64,000 nt of DNA from Nonomuraea maritima. GTDB taxonomy: Bacteria; Actinomycetota; Actinomycetes; Streptosporangiales; Streptosporangiaceae. Made by a program: the position numbers and the translations under genes. The notes under the pieces are model-generated. The model did not search any database, was not told where the DNA came from, and worked only from the letters and a program-made list of their open reading frames with translations. The first letter of the stretch is position 1. Each line of letters begins with the position of its first letter. Below, in pieces: positions 20,069 to 28,857 of this stretch. Where the stretch lies: NCBI RefSeq assembly GCF_900100395.1, contig NZ_FNFB01000001.1:558001-622000 (forward strand), given 5' to 3'.

Positions 20069-22345
20069 TCAGAGCCCGTATTCCTTCACGATGCGCTCGT
20101 GCCGCTCGACCTCGACGCCGATCTCGCGGGCCAGGTCGAGCCAGGCCAGCGGGTGCGACCAGCGCTCGGTGGCGTCGTCGAGCAGGGCGTCGACCTCGGC
20201 GGCCGTCACGTTGGGCGGCACCGCGACCCAGCCGAACACACCCGGCAGCGGCTCACCGGTGCTCGGGTGGTTGATCGTGTAGTTCTCGTCGCTGTAGACC
20301 CACATCGGCCAGCCGCGCTCGGCCATGACCTCGGTGAACTCGGCCCAGTCCTCCTCGCTCGGCGCGGCGCCGTCGAAGAAGTAGCTGGTGTAGCCGCCCG
20401 GCCGCAGGATACGCACCGCCGCGAACGGCGGCACGAAGTTCTGCTGCTCCTTCGGGTCGTCGGGGACGGGCTCCAGCAGCTGCGGGTCGAACACGACCAG
20501 GTCGCCCGCGTTGTAGTCCATGCCGCGCGGCTGCGGCAGGGCGAGCCGGGCGGTGGCGGGACCGGTGCGGATCGACAGCACCTGGCGCTGACCGCCGTCG
20601 GGTGCCGGGAGGACGAGCCGGATCAGGCCCATCTCCTCTTCGATCGGGCCTTCGTTGGACTTCAGCGGCATGCCCAGCTTGGCCGCGCCCTTGCGGACGA
20701 GGTCCCAGTCTTCCGCCGAGGTGGCCATGACGATCATGCGCCAGACGTCCTCGTCGGCCAGCTCGTCAAGCACCTCGGCCAGCACCTCGGCGGCCCTGCC
20801 GTTGTGGTCGAGCTGCTGCGCGGCCCCGGACAGCAGGCGGCGGGACTCGACCCCGGCACCGGCCGAGACGGCGTGCTCGGCGGCGTCGAGGGCCTCCTGC
20901 CAGCGCTCGCGGGCGCTGTAGAGGCGGGCGAGGGCGACGTGCTGGGCCGCGTGCGGCAGCATCGCGGCCATCTGCTCCAGCCGCTCGTCCTGGCGGGCCT
21001 CGATGAGCAGCGTGGTCAGGTAGGCGACGTCCTCGGCATCTGCCGTCGCGATGTCGCCCGTGTCGACCAGCAGCTTCCAGTAGATGTCGGCGCCGGCGGC
21101 CGGGAAGCCGAGGAAACCGAGCGTCGTGGTGTGGCGGCGGGTGGCCTCGAGGTCTTTCCCTGACAGCGGGGCGAGCCAGCCCACCCACTTCTCGGGGTCG
21201 GCGTTGAAGCCGTCGGCGGCGTCGAAGAGACCGACCCGCTCCTCCACCGGACCTGGGGAGGCGGGCTCGGTGGTGGCGTCGGCGGCGGCCCGCAGCGCGG
21301 TGACGCGCTCGGCCAGGTCATCGGTCTCGCGCAGCTCGGCCGTACCGGACTCGGCCAGGCCGGCCAGCAGCCGGGCCTGCCACACGCCCTGGCGGCCGAG
21401 GGCGAGGTCACCCGCGACCAGCGCCAGCTCGACGCGGGCGCGGTAGCAGCCCATCATGCCGAAGTAGTCGATCCACTGGCGCACCACGCGGCCGAGCTGC
21501 CAGGTGTTGGTGATCTGCGCGGAGTCGGCCAGCTTGGCCACGGCCTGCGTCCACTCCACGAACACGCGCGGGTGCTCGCCGACCACGTCGAGGTCGGGCA
21601 GCGCGTCGACGGCCTCGGAGATGCGGCCGAGCGTGGCGAGGATCAGGGCCCGGCGCACGCCGTCGCGGTAGGGCTTGGCCACCGGGTCGTCGGGCTTGAA
21701 GTCGGCCGCGGCCTGCAGCGCGGCGAGCGCGTCGTCGGTCCGCCCGGCGCGCAGCAGCCCGCGGGCGCGCTCGGCGCCGAGCTCCCAGCTGGGCTCGCGC
21801 CCGGCCACCCCGAGCCGCTCGACGGCGGACTCGGCGTAGGTGACGGCCTCCTCCGGCCGGCCCGCGTCGATCAGGGCCGCGATGTACTGCGTCACGAGGC
21901 CGGCGAAGGCGGGGTGCTCGGGGCTGGTCGCCTCGATGGCCGGGCCGAGCGCCTCCAGGCGCTGGGCGGCGTAGCCGGGACCGTCGGTGTTGGCCCACGC
22001 GACGGCGAGGGCCTCGATCGCCGCCGGGGCGGCCGGGCAGTCACGCACGTCTTCGCGCTGGGCGAACGCCAGCAGTTGCTCCGCGTCGTTGACGGCCACC
22101 GCGCCCTGGGCGCGGTCGCCGAGGCGGCCGACCAGGTGCCAGTAGCGGGCGTAGAACTCGAGCCAGGGCAGCTCCAGAGCCTCCGCCTGCTGCGCTATGG
22201 CCGGCGCCATCACGTCGAGCTGCGGGTATCGGCCCTCGTAAGCCTGTGCGGGAAGGTCTCCCAGCGCCATGGCGAGGCCCACGTTGCCCGCCTCGGAAAG
22301 CTGCTGCTGGGTGTCGCCGACCCAGGCCCAGATGTCCACGTCCAT
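20069..22345 (-). CDS. Large helical-repeat (TPR-like) protein of unknown function
   Basis: A 758-residue protein, mostly helical pairs of TPR type over about residues 60-560 (QYIAALIDAGRPEEAVTYAE, RARGLLRAGRTDDALAALQA, LYSARERWQEALDAAEHA). A mixed C-terminal domain follows (YNAGDLVVFDPQLLEPVPDD, SYFFDGAAPSEEDWAEF, GWPMWVYSDENYTINHP). No catalytic motif is recognised. I chose the ATG at 22345; a TTG at 22381 would overlap the upstream stop. It lies 19 bases after the SCO6745-like gene and 1 base before the SDR gene. Likely a cytoplasmic scaffold or regulator. Confidence 0.75.
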   Translation of the reverse strand: MDVDIWAWVGDTQQQLSEAGNVGLAMALGDLPAQAYEGRYPQLDVMAPAIAQQAEALELPWLEFYARYWHLVGRLGDRAQGAVAVNDAEQLLAFAQREDVRDCPAAPAAIEALAVAWANTDGPGYAAQRLEALGPAIEATSPEHPAFAGLVTQYIAALIDAGRPEEAVTYAESAVERLGVAGREPSWELGAERARGLLRAGRTDDALAALQAAADFKPDDPVAKPYRDGVRRALILATLGRISEAVDALPDLDVVGEHPRVFVEWTQAVAKLADSAQITNTWQLGRVVRQWIDYFGMMGCYRARVELALVAGDLALGRQGVWQARLLAGLAESGTAELRETDDLAERVTALRAAADATTEPASPGPVEERVGLFDAADGFNADPEKWVGWLAPLSGKDLEATRRHTTTLGFLGFPAAGADIYWKLLVDTGDIATADAEDVAYLTTLLIEARQDERLEQMAAMLPHAAQHVALARLYSARERWQEALDAAEHAVSAGAGVESRRLLSGAAQQLDHNGRAAEVLAEVLDELADEDVWRMIVMATSAEDWDLVRKGAAKLGMPLKSNEGPIEEEMGLIRLVLPAPDGGQRQVLSIRTGPATARLALPQPRGMDYNAGDLVVFDPQLLEPVPDDPKEQQNFVPPFAAVRILRPGGYTSYFFDGAAPSEEDWAEFTEVMAERGWPMWVYSDENYTINHPSTGEPLPGVFGWVAVPPNVTAAEVDALLDDATERWSHPLAWLDLAREIGVEVERHERIVKEYGL

Positions 22346-22364
22346 GGGCAGCCAGTCTGCCAGG

Positions 22365-23120
22365 TCAATGCGCGTGCCCAAAACGCAGAAGCTCTATCAG
22401 CTCGTCCGATTCGCTGTCGGTGAGCACGGAGAACACCTCGGCCATGAGGGTGTCGGTGGTCTCCTCCACCTCGGCGCGGCGCGCCACGACCTCGGGAGCG
22501 GGCTTCGCGTAAGGCTCCGGCCAGGTGAAGAACCGGGCGATCTGCTCGCCCGTCGTCTGCCCGAACGGGGTGGCGTCGTGCTCGGCGGCGAGCGTCGCGT
22601 CCAGCGGGTGCAGGCCCGCGGCGATCACGGCGTTGGCGTGCAGGCCGCCGCGCAGCTCGCGTACGACATGCATGAGCTGGACGGCGCGGCCGGGCGCGTC
22701 GGCGGGCAGCGGGACCGCCCGCCATCCGGCGAACAGCGGCGCCCCGACCGGCGAGGCCTGCTCGACGACCGGCTGGAGCAGTTCGGCGATCCTGGCGCAG
22801 CCGTCGTGGTCGCCGAGCTTGCGCCGGGCCCACGCGCCGCACGCCTCGGCGTACAGCTCGACGGCCTGGTCGACGGGGAGCTTGCGGCCGCCCTCCCAGC
22901 TGCGCCTGACGTGGTCAGGAGGGAAGAAGACGGCGACGGAGGCGACCACGTCGGCGTCGCACTCGCCGAGGACGCCGCAGCGGCCCCGGAAGTAGAACTC
23001 CTTGGCGCCGAGTCCATGCTCGTCGCAGACGGCCTTGATCTCCCGCGAGATCATGAACCCGCCGCCGTACCGCCCGATGGGACCCTTGACCGCCACCGCG
23101 GTGTCCCGTGGATCCGCCAT
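22365..23120 (-). CDS. SCO6745-like helical protein
   Basis: A 251-residue protein, predominantly helical. It carries the pattern of the SCO6745 group of actinomycete proteins: an N-terminal YGGGFMISREIKAVCDE, a central PPDHVRRSWEGG and a C-terminal RGGLHANAVIAAGLHPLDA. The family has no established function. The ATG at 23120 follows GAGGGAGCG, a good ribosome-binding site, and begins the operon with the TPR-like and SDR genes. Assignment is by remembered family pattern only. Confidence 0.6.
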   Translation of the reverse strand: MADPRDTAVAVKGPIGRYGGGFMISREIKAVCDEHGLGAKEFYFRGRCGVLGECDADVVASVAVFFPPDHVRRSWEGGRKLPVDQAVELYAEACGAWARRKLGDHDGCARIAELLQPVVEQASPVGAPLFAGWRAVPLPADAPGRAVQLMHVVRELRGGLHANAVIAAGLHPLDATLAAEHDATPFGQTTGEQIARFFTWPEPYAKPAPEVVARRAEVEETTDTLMAEVFSVLTDSESDELIELLRFGHAH

Positions 23121-23171
23121 GCCCGCTCCCTCGCGTACGAGAAGTGGGGCCCAGCATCCCCCGTCAGAACA

Positions 23172-23984
23172 TCATTCTGCAAGCAGCAGTTCGCCGCGGG
23201 CCACGAGGACGGCAGGACCGGCCAGGTAGCTCGTGTCCTCGTCGAGCGTGACGGTCAGCGTGCCGCCCAGCACCTCGATCGTCCACGTGCCGAGGGTGTC
23301 GCCCGACAGCCTCGCGGCGGCGACCGCCGTGGCCACCGCGCCCGTGCCGCAGGACCGGGTCTCGCCCGAGCCGCGCTCGAAGACCCGCATGACGGCGCGG
23401 CTGGTGCCGACCGGGTTGAACAGCTCGATGTTGACGCCCGCCGGGTAGACACCCGGGTCGAAGCCCGGCTGGTGGTTGAGGTCGAGCTGGGCGACCGGAT
23501 CGCCGATGGCGCAGGCCAGATGGGGGTTGCCCACGTTGACGTGGACGCCCGGATATTCGACGCCGCCGACGTACGCCACGCTCTCGCCGAGCACGACGGG
23601 CTTGCCCATGTCGACGGCGATGTCTCCGTTGTCCTCGACGCGGACCCGGCGCACGCCGCCCCGCGTCGCCACCCCGAACTCCGTCGCGTTCTCCAGCCCG
23701 GCGTCGATCAGGTAGCGCGCGAAGACGCGCGTCCCGTTGCCGCACATCTCGGCCACGCTGCCGTCGGAGTTGCGGTAGTCCATGAACCACTCGGCCGCCG
23801 AGGCCTGTTCGGCCACCTCGGGGCTCTGCTTCGTACGCACCACCCGAAGCACGCCGTCGGCCCCGATACCGGCTCTCCTGTCACAGATCTGGGCGACAAG
23901 CGCGGCCGAGACGTCGACCACCCCGTCGGGATCAGGCAGGATGACGAAGTCGTTCTCGGTGCCGTGCCCCTTGAGAAAGCGCAT
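23172..23984 (-). CDS. dapF: Diaminopimelate epimerase DapF
   Basis: A 270-residue enzyme converting LL- to meso-diaminopimelate for lysine and peptidoglycan synthesis. The N-terminal MRFLKGHGTENDFVIL is characteristic. Both catalytic cysteines are present: VAEMCGNGTR in the first lobe and GETRSCGTGAVATAVA in the second. Length is normal (about 270-290). It follows miaA by 9 bases on the minus strand in the common actinobacterial order miaA-dapF. Confidence 0.97.
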   Translation of the reverse strand: MRFLKGHGTENDFVILPDPDGVVDVSAALVAQICDRRAGIGADGVLRVVRTKQSPEVAEQASAAEWFMDYRNSDGSVAEMCGNGTRVFARYLIDAGLENATEFGVATRGGVRRVRVEDNGDIAVDMGKPVVLGESVAYVGGVEYPGVHVNVGNPHLACAIGDPVAQLDLNHQPGFDPGVYPAGVNIELFNPVGTSRAVMRVFERGSGETRSCGTGAVATAVAAARLSGDTLGTWTIEVLGGTLTVTLDEDTSYLAGPAVLVARGELLLAE

Positions 23985-23993
23985 TTTACGAGT

Positions 23994-24899
23994 TTATCCA
24001 CAAGGGTGTCCGGAGATTTGCGCGAGGGATCTCTCCAGAAGGTCCGGGGCGTCGTACGGCAACCAGCACACCCGAGGGTCCCTGCGGAACCACGACTCCT
24101 GGCGGCGGGCGAAGCGCCGCGTCAGGCGCACCGTCTCCTCGAACGCCTGCTCCTCGCTCCACTCCCCCTGCAGGAAGCGGATGACCTGCGCGTACCCGAG
24201 GGCCCTGCCGGCCGTGCGGCCCTCGGCCAGCCCCCGATCGAGGAGCGCCCGCACCTCGTCGACCAGGCCTGCCGCCCACATGCGCTCGACGCGCAGGGCG
24301 ATGCGGTCGTCCAGCTCGGGTCTCGGCACCTCCAGCCCGATCTGGACGCTCGGGTAGACGGCCTCGTACGTCGGCATGGTGGCCGTGAACGGCCGCCCCG
24401 ACAGCTCGATCACCTCCAGCGCCCGGACGATGCGCCGCCCGTTGCTCGGCAGGATGACGGCGGCGGCGGCCGGGTCGCGCTCGCGCAGGCGCTCGAACAA
24501 GGGGCCGGGGCCGGTGCGGGCCAGCTCGGCCTCCAGGCGGGCCCTGATCTCGGGGTCGGTGCCGGGGAACTCCAGGTCGTCGATGGCCGCCCGCACGTAC
24601 AGGCCGCTGCCGCCGACCAGGACGGGCACGTCGACCGCGTCGATGACGGCCCTGGCGAGCTTCTGGTACTCGGCCACGCTGGCGGTGACCGTCACGTCCC
24701 AGATGTCGAACAGGTGGTGGGGGACGCCGCGCATCTCGGCGGGGGTGAGCTTGGCCGTGCCGACGTCCATGCCGCGGTAGAGCTGCATGGAGTCGGCGTT
24801 GACGCACTCACCGCCCAGACGCAGGGCGATGTCGACGGCGAGATCGGACTTCCCGGCCGCCGTGGGACCCACGACGGCGATGACTGGCTGCTGGCGCAC
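23994..24899 (-). CDS. miaA: tRNA dimethylallyltransferase MiaA
   Basis: A 301-residue enzyme adding the dimethylallyl group to A37 of tRNAs reading UNN codons. It has the P-loop GPTAAGKSDLA (about 11-21), DSMQLYRGMDVGTAK and the later GGSGLYVRAAID block. The start is a GTG 12 bases after the ogt stop. Together with miaB at 29.7-31.2 kb, both steps of the ms2i6A37 modification lie in this window. Confidence 0.97.
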   Translation of the reverse strand: MRQQPVIAVVGPTAAGKSDLAVDIALRLGGECVNADSMQLYRGMDVGTAKLTPAEMRGVPHHLFDIWDVTVTASVAEYQKLARAVIDAVDVPVLVGGSGLYVRAAIDDLEFPGTDPEIRARLEAELARTGPGPLFERLRERDPAAAAVILPSNGRRIVRALEVIELSGRPFTATMPTYEAVYPSVQIGLEVPRPELDDRIALRVERMWAAGLVDEVRALLDRGLAEGRTAGRALGYAQVIRFLQGEWSEEQAFEETVRLTRRFARRQESWFRRDPRVCWLPYDAPDLLERSLAQISGHPCG

Positions 24900-24911
24900 A
24901 CCCCAAGTCTG

Positions 24912-25445
24912 CTAGAGGTCGAGCAGTGTCGGTTGCAGATAGCCCTCGTGGGTGAGCAGCCGGCGCTTCGTCTCGACGCCCTCCCCGCCGCTGAACCCGC
25001 CCAGACCGCTGCCCGCCACCACGCGGTGACACGGCACGATGATCGGGATCGGGTTGGAGCCCATGATCGAGCCGATGCCGCGGGCGGGCACGCCGGTGCC
25101 GCTCAGCCGCGCCAGCTCGCCGTACGTCACCGCGGTGCCGTACGGGACGCGGTGGAGCGCCTGCAGCACACGCAGCCGCGTACCTGACATCAGCCGCCAG
25201 TCGATCGGTGTCGTGAACTCCTTCAGTTCTCCGGCGAAATAAGCATTCAGCTCAGCCACGGCGCAAGCCGTACGATCCGTGTCATGGACCTCAGCCAGGC
25301 CCAGGCGATCGACCTGCCGCTCTTTCGAACCCCAGCCCGACGCGACGATCCCGGCCTCCGTGACCGCCAGCGTGAACGGCCCGACCGGCGTCGCCACCTC
25401 GGCGTACGCGACGGTGCCCTGCGGGTTGTCGTCCAGGGGAGCCAT
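24912..25445 (-). CDS. ogt: Methylated-DNA-protein-cysteine S-methyltransferase
   Basis: A 177-residue O6-alkylguanine-DNA repair protein. The acceptor cysteine lies in [20 protein letters not shown], and the helix-turn-helix precedes it ([17 protein letters not shown]). The chosen ATG at 25445 has GCGAGGAC 4 bases upstream. This start codon overlaps the divergent rnz start, so the promoter must lie inside rnz or the transcript is leaderless. No LexA box is seen near it. Confidence 0.93.
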   Translation of the reverse strand: MAPLDDNPQGTVAYAEVATPVGPFTLAVTEAGIVASGWGSKERQVDRLGLAEVHDTDRTACAVAELNAYFAGELKEFTTPIDWRLMSGTRLRVLQALHRVPYGTAVTYGELARLSGTGVPARGIGSIMGSNPIPIIVPCHRVVAGSGLGGFSGGEGVETKRRLLTHEGYLQPTLLDL

Positions 25446-25446
25446 G

Positions 25447-26361
25447 ATGTCCTCGCGTGAACTCGTCGTCCTCGGCACCGCCGGCGCGGTGCCCACACGC
25501 CACCGTAACCACAACGGCTACCTGGTGCGATGGGACGGGCAGGGCTATCTGTTCGACCCGGGTGAGGGCACCCAGCGGCAGATGGCGCTCGCGGGGCTGA
25601 GCGCGCACGACGTCCACTGGATCTGCGTCACCCACTTCCACGGCGACCACTGCCTGGGCGTGCCGGGCGTCGTCCAGCGCATCGCCCGCGACAAGGTCAG
25701 GCACCCGGTGCGGGCCGTCTTCCCCGCCTCCGGCGAGACCTACTGGCGGCGGCTGCGGCACGCGACCGCGTTCGTCGACACCGACGTCATCGAGGAGCAT
25801 CCCGTCGCCGGCGGCGTGGCCGGCGTCGGTCCGCTGACCGCGCGCCGCCTGTCGCACCCCGTCGACTCGTACGGTTACCGGCTGCAGGAGCCCGACGGAC
25901 GGCGCATGCTTCCCGACCGGCTGGCCGCCCACGGCATCCGCGGCGCGGAGGTCGGCGAGCTCCAGCGCACCGGTTCCGTCCGCGGGGTCACGCTCGACCA
26001 GTGCAGCGCGCCGCGACCCGGGCAGAGCATGGCGTTCATCATGGACACCAGGCTCTGCGACGCCGTGTACGAGCTGGCCGACGGGGTCGACCTGCTGGTG
26101 ATCGAGTCGACGTTCCTGTCCGCGGAGAGCGCTCTGGCCAAGGAGTACGGGCACCTGACGGCGTTCGAGGCGGGCGCGGTGGCCGCCGAGTCGGGTGCGC
26201 GCCGCCTGGTGCTGACCCACTTCTCCGAGCGGTACGGCTTCGCCGACGAACCTTCTTTCTTCGAGGAGGTACGGCGCAGCTACGCCGGCGAGGTGCTGCT
26301 CGCCCGCGACCTGATGACGATCCCGGTGCCTCGGCGTCAGGTCCACGTACCGACGAAGTAG
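25447..26361 (+). CDS. rnz: Ribonuclease Z-like MBL-fold nuclease
   Basis: A 304-residue metallo-beta-lactamase-fold protein with the tRNase Z motif [13 protein letters not shown] (HxHxDH) near residue 60. A distal metal ligand lies in FIMDTR and a C-terminal [28 protein letters not shown]. Expected role: 3'-end processing of tRNA precursors. Two consecutive ATGs (25444, 25447) follow GGGGAG; the second has better spacing. The upstream boundary shares bases with the ogt start. Its 3' end overlaps the convergent dioxygenase-like gene by 25 bases. Confidence 0.93.
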   Translation: MSSRELVVLGTAGAVPTRHRNHNGYLVRWDGQGYLFDPGEGTQRQMALAGLSAHDVHWICVTHFHGDHCLGVPGVVQRIARDKVRHPVRAVFPASGETYWRRLRHATAFVDTDVIEEHPVAGGVAGVGPLTARRLSHPVDSYGYRLQEPDGRRMLPDRLAAHGIRGAEVGELQRTGSVRGVTLDQCSAPRPGQSMAFIMDTRLCDAVYELADGVDLLVIESTFLSAESALAKEYGHLTAFEAGAVAAESGARRLVLTHFSERYGFADEPSFFEEVRRSYAGEVLLARDLMTIPVPRRQVHVPTK

Positions 26362-26987
26362 CCGACCCCGTAGGGGGCCGTCTCCGCCAGCAGGCGGCCT
26401 TCGTACGTACGGTCGCCGGCCGCGCCCGCGAGCACCTGCAGGGCGGCGCGGCCGCTCACCCACAGGCGGTCGGCCAGAGCCGGGTCGAGCGCGGCGAGCG
26501 GCGCCGGGTCGCCGGCGGCGATCGCGGTACCGAGACCGGCGTTGAACGGCGCCGCCGCGTCGTCGTAGCGGCCGGGGGCGCGGGTGCCGAGGCAGGCCGA
26601 CCCGTCGGCCATGACGAGCAGCGCCACCCGGGCGGCGGTCGCCCCGAGCTCCTCCCCCAGCTTCCCGCAGTCGTCGGCGGACGCGTCGAAGGCCACCGAT
26701 CGCAGCCGGTCGGGGGCGGAGTCCTCCAGGAGCAGGCGCCCCACGGTCAGCGACAGCGGGAGCACGGGCTCGCCCCTGCCCGCGGTGAGGTGCACGCCCC
26801 AGGGACTCAGGGTGCCCGCCGCAGCGCCGTCGTACGCCTCCGTGGACTCGGCGCCGCCCACCACGATGAGCACGTCGGGCCGCGCCGCGGTGAGGGCGGC
26901 GATCGCCGTGCGGGCGGTGGAACGAAGGTCGGGCATCCGGAACACGACCAGCGGGGTTGGCGGACAGACGGCCGCGGCGACAAGCAC
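26337..26987 (-). CDS. Class III extradiol dioxygenase subunit B-like protein
   Basis: A 216-residue protein starting at GTG 26987 ([15 protein letters not shown]), the usual N-terminus of this family in actinomycetes near miaA/dapF. The fold shows [29 protein letters not shown] and a C-terminal [16 protein letters not shown]. The histidine pair that binds iron in true LigB enzymes is not obvious, so catalysis is doubtful. A longer open frame continues upstream through the tandem repeats, but it is repeat-derived and not convincing. Confidence 0.8.
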   Translation of the reverse strand: MLVAAAVCPPTPLVVFRMPDLRSTARTAIAALTAARPDVLIVVGGAESTEAYDGAAAGTLSPWGVHLTAGRGEPVLPLSLTVGRLLLEDSAPDRLRSVAFDASADDCGKLGEELGATAARVALLVMADGSACLGTRAPGRYDDAAAPFNAGLGTAIAAGDPAPLAALDPALADRLWVSGRAALQVLAGAAGDRTYEGRLLAETAPYGVGYFVGTWT

Positions 26988-27085
26988 GTGCGCAAGCGTA
27001 CGACTCCCGCGAACCGACTCCACACCCGAGCCCCGCGCCGGAACCGGCCCCGGGGACCACACGAGACGCGCACCCCGCCCGTCCA

Positions 27086-27276
27086 CGAGACCCACGCCCC
27101 ACGTGCCCCTGCGCGCTCGCCCCGCACACTCCCGAGACCCACGCCCCACACGCTCGCAAGCCGCACGCCCCGCACACTCGCGAGACCCACGCCCCACACG
27201 CTCGCAAGGCGCACGCCCCGCACACTCGCGAGACCCTCGTCCCGCGCGTTCGTGAGGCGCGCGCCCCCGCGCGTTC
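27086..27276. repeat. 24/48-bp tandem repeat array
   Basis: A unit starting CGAGACCC recurs at 27086, 27133, 27181 and 27229, a period of 47-48 bases. Each 48-mer is two related 24-mers: CGAGACCCACGCCCC plus an ACGCTCG end, then CAAGCCGCACGCCCC plus an ACACTCG end. The centre is almost perfect and the ends degenerate. Because 24 is a multiple of three, several frames stay open and give an 8-residue periodicity (VRGVRLAS, VWGVGLAS on the minus strand). I regard it as non-coding. There are no variable spacers, so it is not a CRISPR. Confidence 0.85.
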
Positions 27277-27286
27277 GCAGAGGCGG

Positions 27287-28024
27287 TCAGAAGGGGGTGG
27301 CGCCCGCGTGGAGGTCGGCGAGGAGTTTTTCGGCGTGGGCGTGGACGCGGTTGTGGATGCCGCTGCCGAAGCTGATCCTGGCCACCCCCAGCTCCGCGAG
27401 CCGGGACAGGTCCGGAGCGCCGGGCCGGGCGAGGATGTTGACCGGCCGGCCCAGCTCGGCGACCAGCGTCCTGATCTCGTCCTCGTCGGCGAGGAAGATC
27501 GGGTACACGCAGTCGGCCCCCGCCTCCAGGTAGCGCCGTGCCCGCCGTACGGTCTCCGCGTACGAGGCGTTCCCGTGCACGTGGACGTCCACCCTGGCGT
27601 TGATCACCAGTTCTGGCCCTGCCGCTCGCACGCCCGCTAGGTAGTCCGCCTGCGCGCCCGGGTCGACGAGTTCGCCGGTGCGCGGGTCGGTGTCCTCGAG
27701 GTTGAGGCCGACGGCCCCGGTCTCGGCCAGGCGTTCGGCGAGCTCGGCCGGTCGGAGCCCGTAGCCGCGCTCGAGGTCGGCGGTGACGGGCACGTCCACC
27801 GCCCTGGCCACCCTGGTGACGGCGGCCAGCATCTCGGCGACCGGCGTCTGTTCGCCGTCGTCGTAGCCGAGCACGCGCGCGACGGCGGCGCTGCCGGTGG
27901 CCACCGCGGGGAACCCGGCGTCGCGTACGGCGCGGGCCGAGGCGGCGTCCCAGACGTTGGGCAGGACCAGGGGTTTTCCCGGTACGTGCAGCGCGCGCAT
28001 CGTGGCCGCTCTGTCAGTCGTCAT
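27287..28024 (-). CDS. Isocitrate lyase/phosphoenolpyruvate mutase family protein
   Basis: A 245-residue TIM-barrel protein of the PEP mutase/ICL superfamily. It has PLVLPNVWDAASARAVRDAG at the N-terminus and VTADLERGYG, corresponding to the metal-binding Asp region. Later NLEDTDPRTGEL and INARVDVHVHG appear. The family cleaves or rearranges C-C/C-P bonds of 2- to 4-carbon acids. This group lacks the lyase KKCGH signature and its substrate is unknown. The ATG at 28024 was chosen to match the family start. It is separated from its neighbours by the repeat array and a 97-base gap. Confidence 0.85.
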   Translation of the reverse strand: MTTDRAATMRALHVPGKPLVLPNVWDAASARAVRDAGFPAVATGSAAVARVLGYDDGEQTPVAEMLAAVTRVARAVDVPVTADLERGYGLRPAELAERLAETGAVGLNLEDTDPRTGELVDPGAQADYLAGVRAAGPELVINARVDVHVHGNASYAETVRRARRYLEAGADCVYPIFLADEDEIRTLVAELGRPVNILARPGAPDLSRLAELGVARISFGSGIHNRVHAHAEKLLADLHAGATPF

Positions 28025-28121
28025 GCCCCGACGGTAGAGAGCGCGGTGGCCTGCGCGTAGGGCCAATAGCAGCCGTTATCGGGAAGCCACTTGACGGCCC
28101 CCGTCGCTCGATGAGGGGACG

Positions 28122-28775
28122 TCAGCACCCGCTGACGGCGCACTGACCGGCGAGTTCGCCCGCGGGACCGTCGGCGGGGTTGTCGGCGGGGGCGTCGTCG
28201 GTCGGCTGCGACGGCTTCGTGGTGGGCGTGGTCGGCTTCTTGCCGCCGCCGGCCTGCTCGGAGCCCGAGGAGCCGGTGGAGCCCTTGGAGCCGGTGGAAC
28301 CCGAGGAGCCCGTGGAGTTCTTGCCGTTCGAGCCGCTCGCCGCGGTGGTGTCGCCGCCGCCCGTCCCGGCGTCGGTCACGTCGCCCATCGTGGCGTCATC
28401 GCCGCCCAGGCCGTCGTTCTTCGCGCCGTCGTTCTCCGTGCCGTTGTTCTCCGTGCCGTTGTTCTCCGTGCCGCCGTTCTTGGCGTCGTCGGAGTCACCC
28501 GTGGAGTTGGCCGTGTCCTCGCCCGTTGCTGAGTCGTCGGTGCCCTGCGAGGACTCCGGAGCGCCGCCGCCGGGCTGGGCCGCCTGCCCGGAGCCGCCGG
28601 CGAGCGTGTAGCCGACGCCGCCGGCCACCAGCACCGCGAGGAAGGCGCCCAGCACGATGAGGAGGGTCTTGTTGGTGCTCTTCTTGCGCCTCGCGGTTTC
28701 TGTGCGGCGATCGAGAAGAGTGTCTCCGGGACCGGTCAGGATCTCGTGCCGATCGGGGTCCATCGGATCTCGCAT
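28122..28775 (-). CDS. Membrane-anchored low-complexity extracytoplasmic protein
   Basis: A 217-residue protein. A basic cytoplasmic head (RTETARRKKSTNK) precedes one transmembrane helix (LLIVLGAFLAVLVAGGVGYTLAGG). About 140 residues rich in Gly, Ser, Asn, Thr and Asp follow. Five-residue repeats (NGTEN) come from 15-bp DNA repeats near 28435-28480, and STGSSG-type repeats occur later. The C-terminus GQCAVSGC has two cysteines. It probably spans the wall as a flexible stalk. It is transcribed divergently from a similarly built protein 82 bases away. Function unknown. Confidence 0.7.
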   Translation of the reverse strand: MRDPMDPDRHEILTGPGDTLLDRRTETARRKKSTNKTLLIVLGAFLAVLVAGGVGYTLAGGSGQAAQPGGGAPESSQGTDDSATGEDTANSTGDSDDAKNGGTENNGTENNGTENDGAKNDGLGGDDATMGDVTDAGTGGGDTTAASGSNGKNSTGSSGSTGSKGSTGSSGSEQAGGGKKPTTPTTKPSQPTDDAPADNPADGPAGELAGQCAVSGC

Positions 28776-28857
28776 GGTGGTGCCGCTCCCTGCGGTCGTA
28801 TCGGGGAAAGCTCGCCGGCTTCCGCGGGTGATGGACCAGACTAGCCGCAAAGGCGGA

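Noticed and set aside
22269..25187. A 972-codon open frame on the plus strand
   Set aside because: Antisense of the SCO6745-like, dapF and miaA genes.
26988..27197. N-terminal extension of the dioxygenase-like protein through the repeats
   Set aside because: The extension is a product of the tandem repeats; the family N-terminus begins at GTG 26987.
27086..27276. Possible CRISPR array
   Set aside because: Units are contiguous, 24/48 bp, without unique spacers; no cas gene is near.
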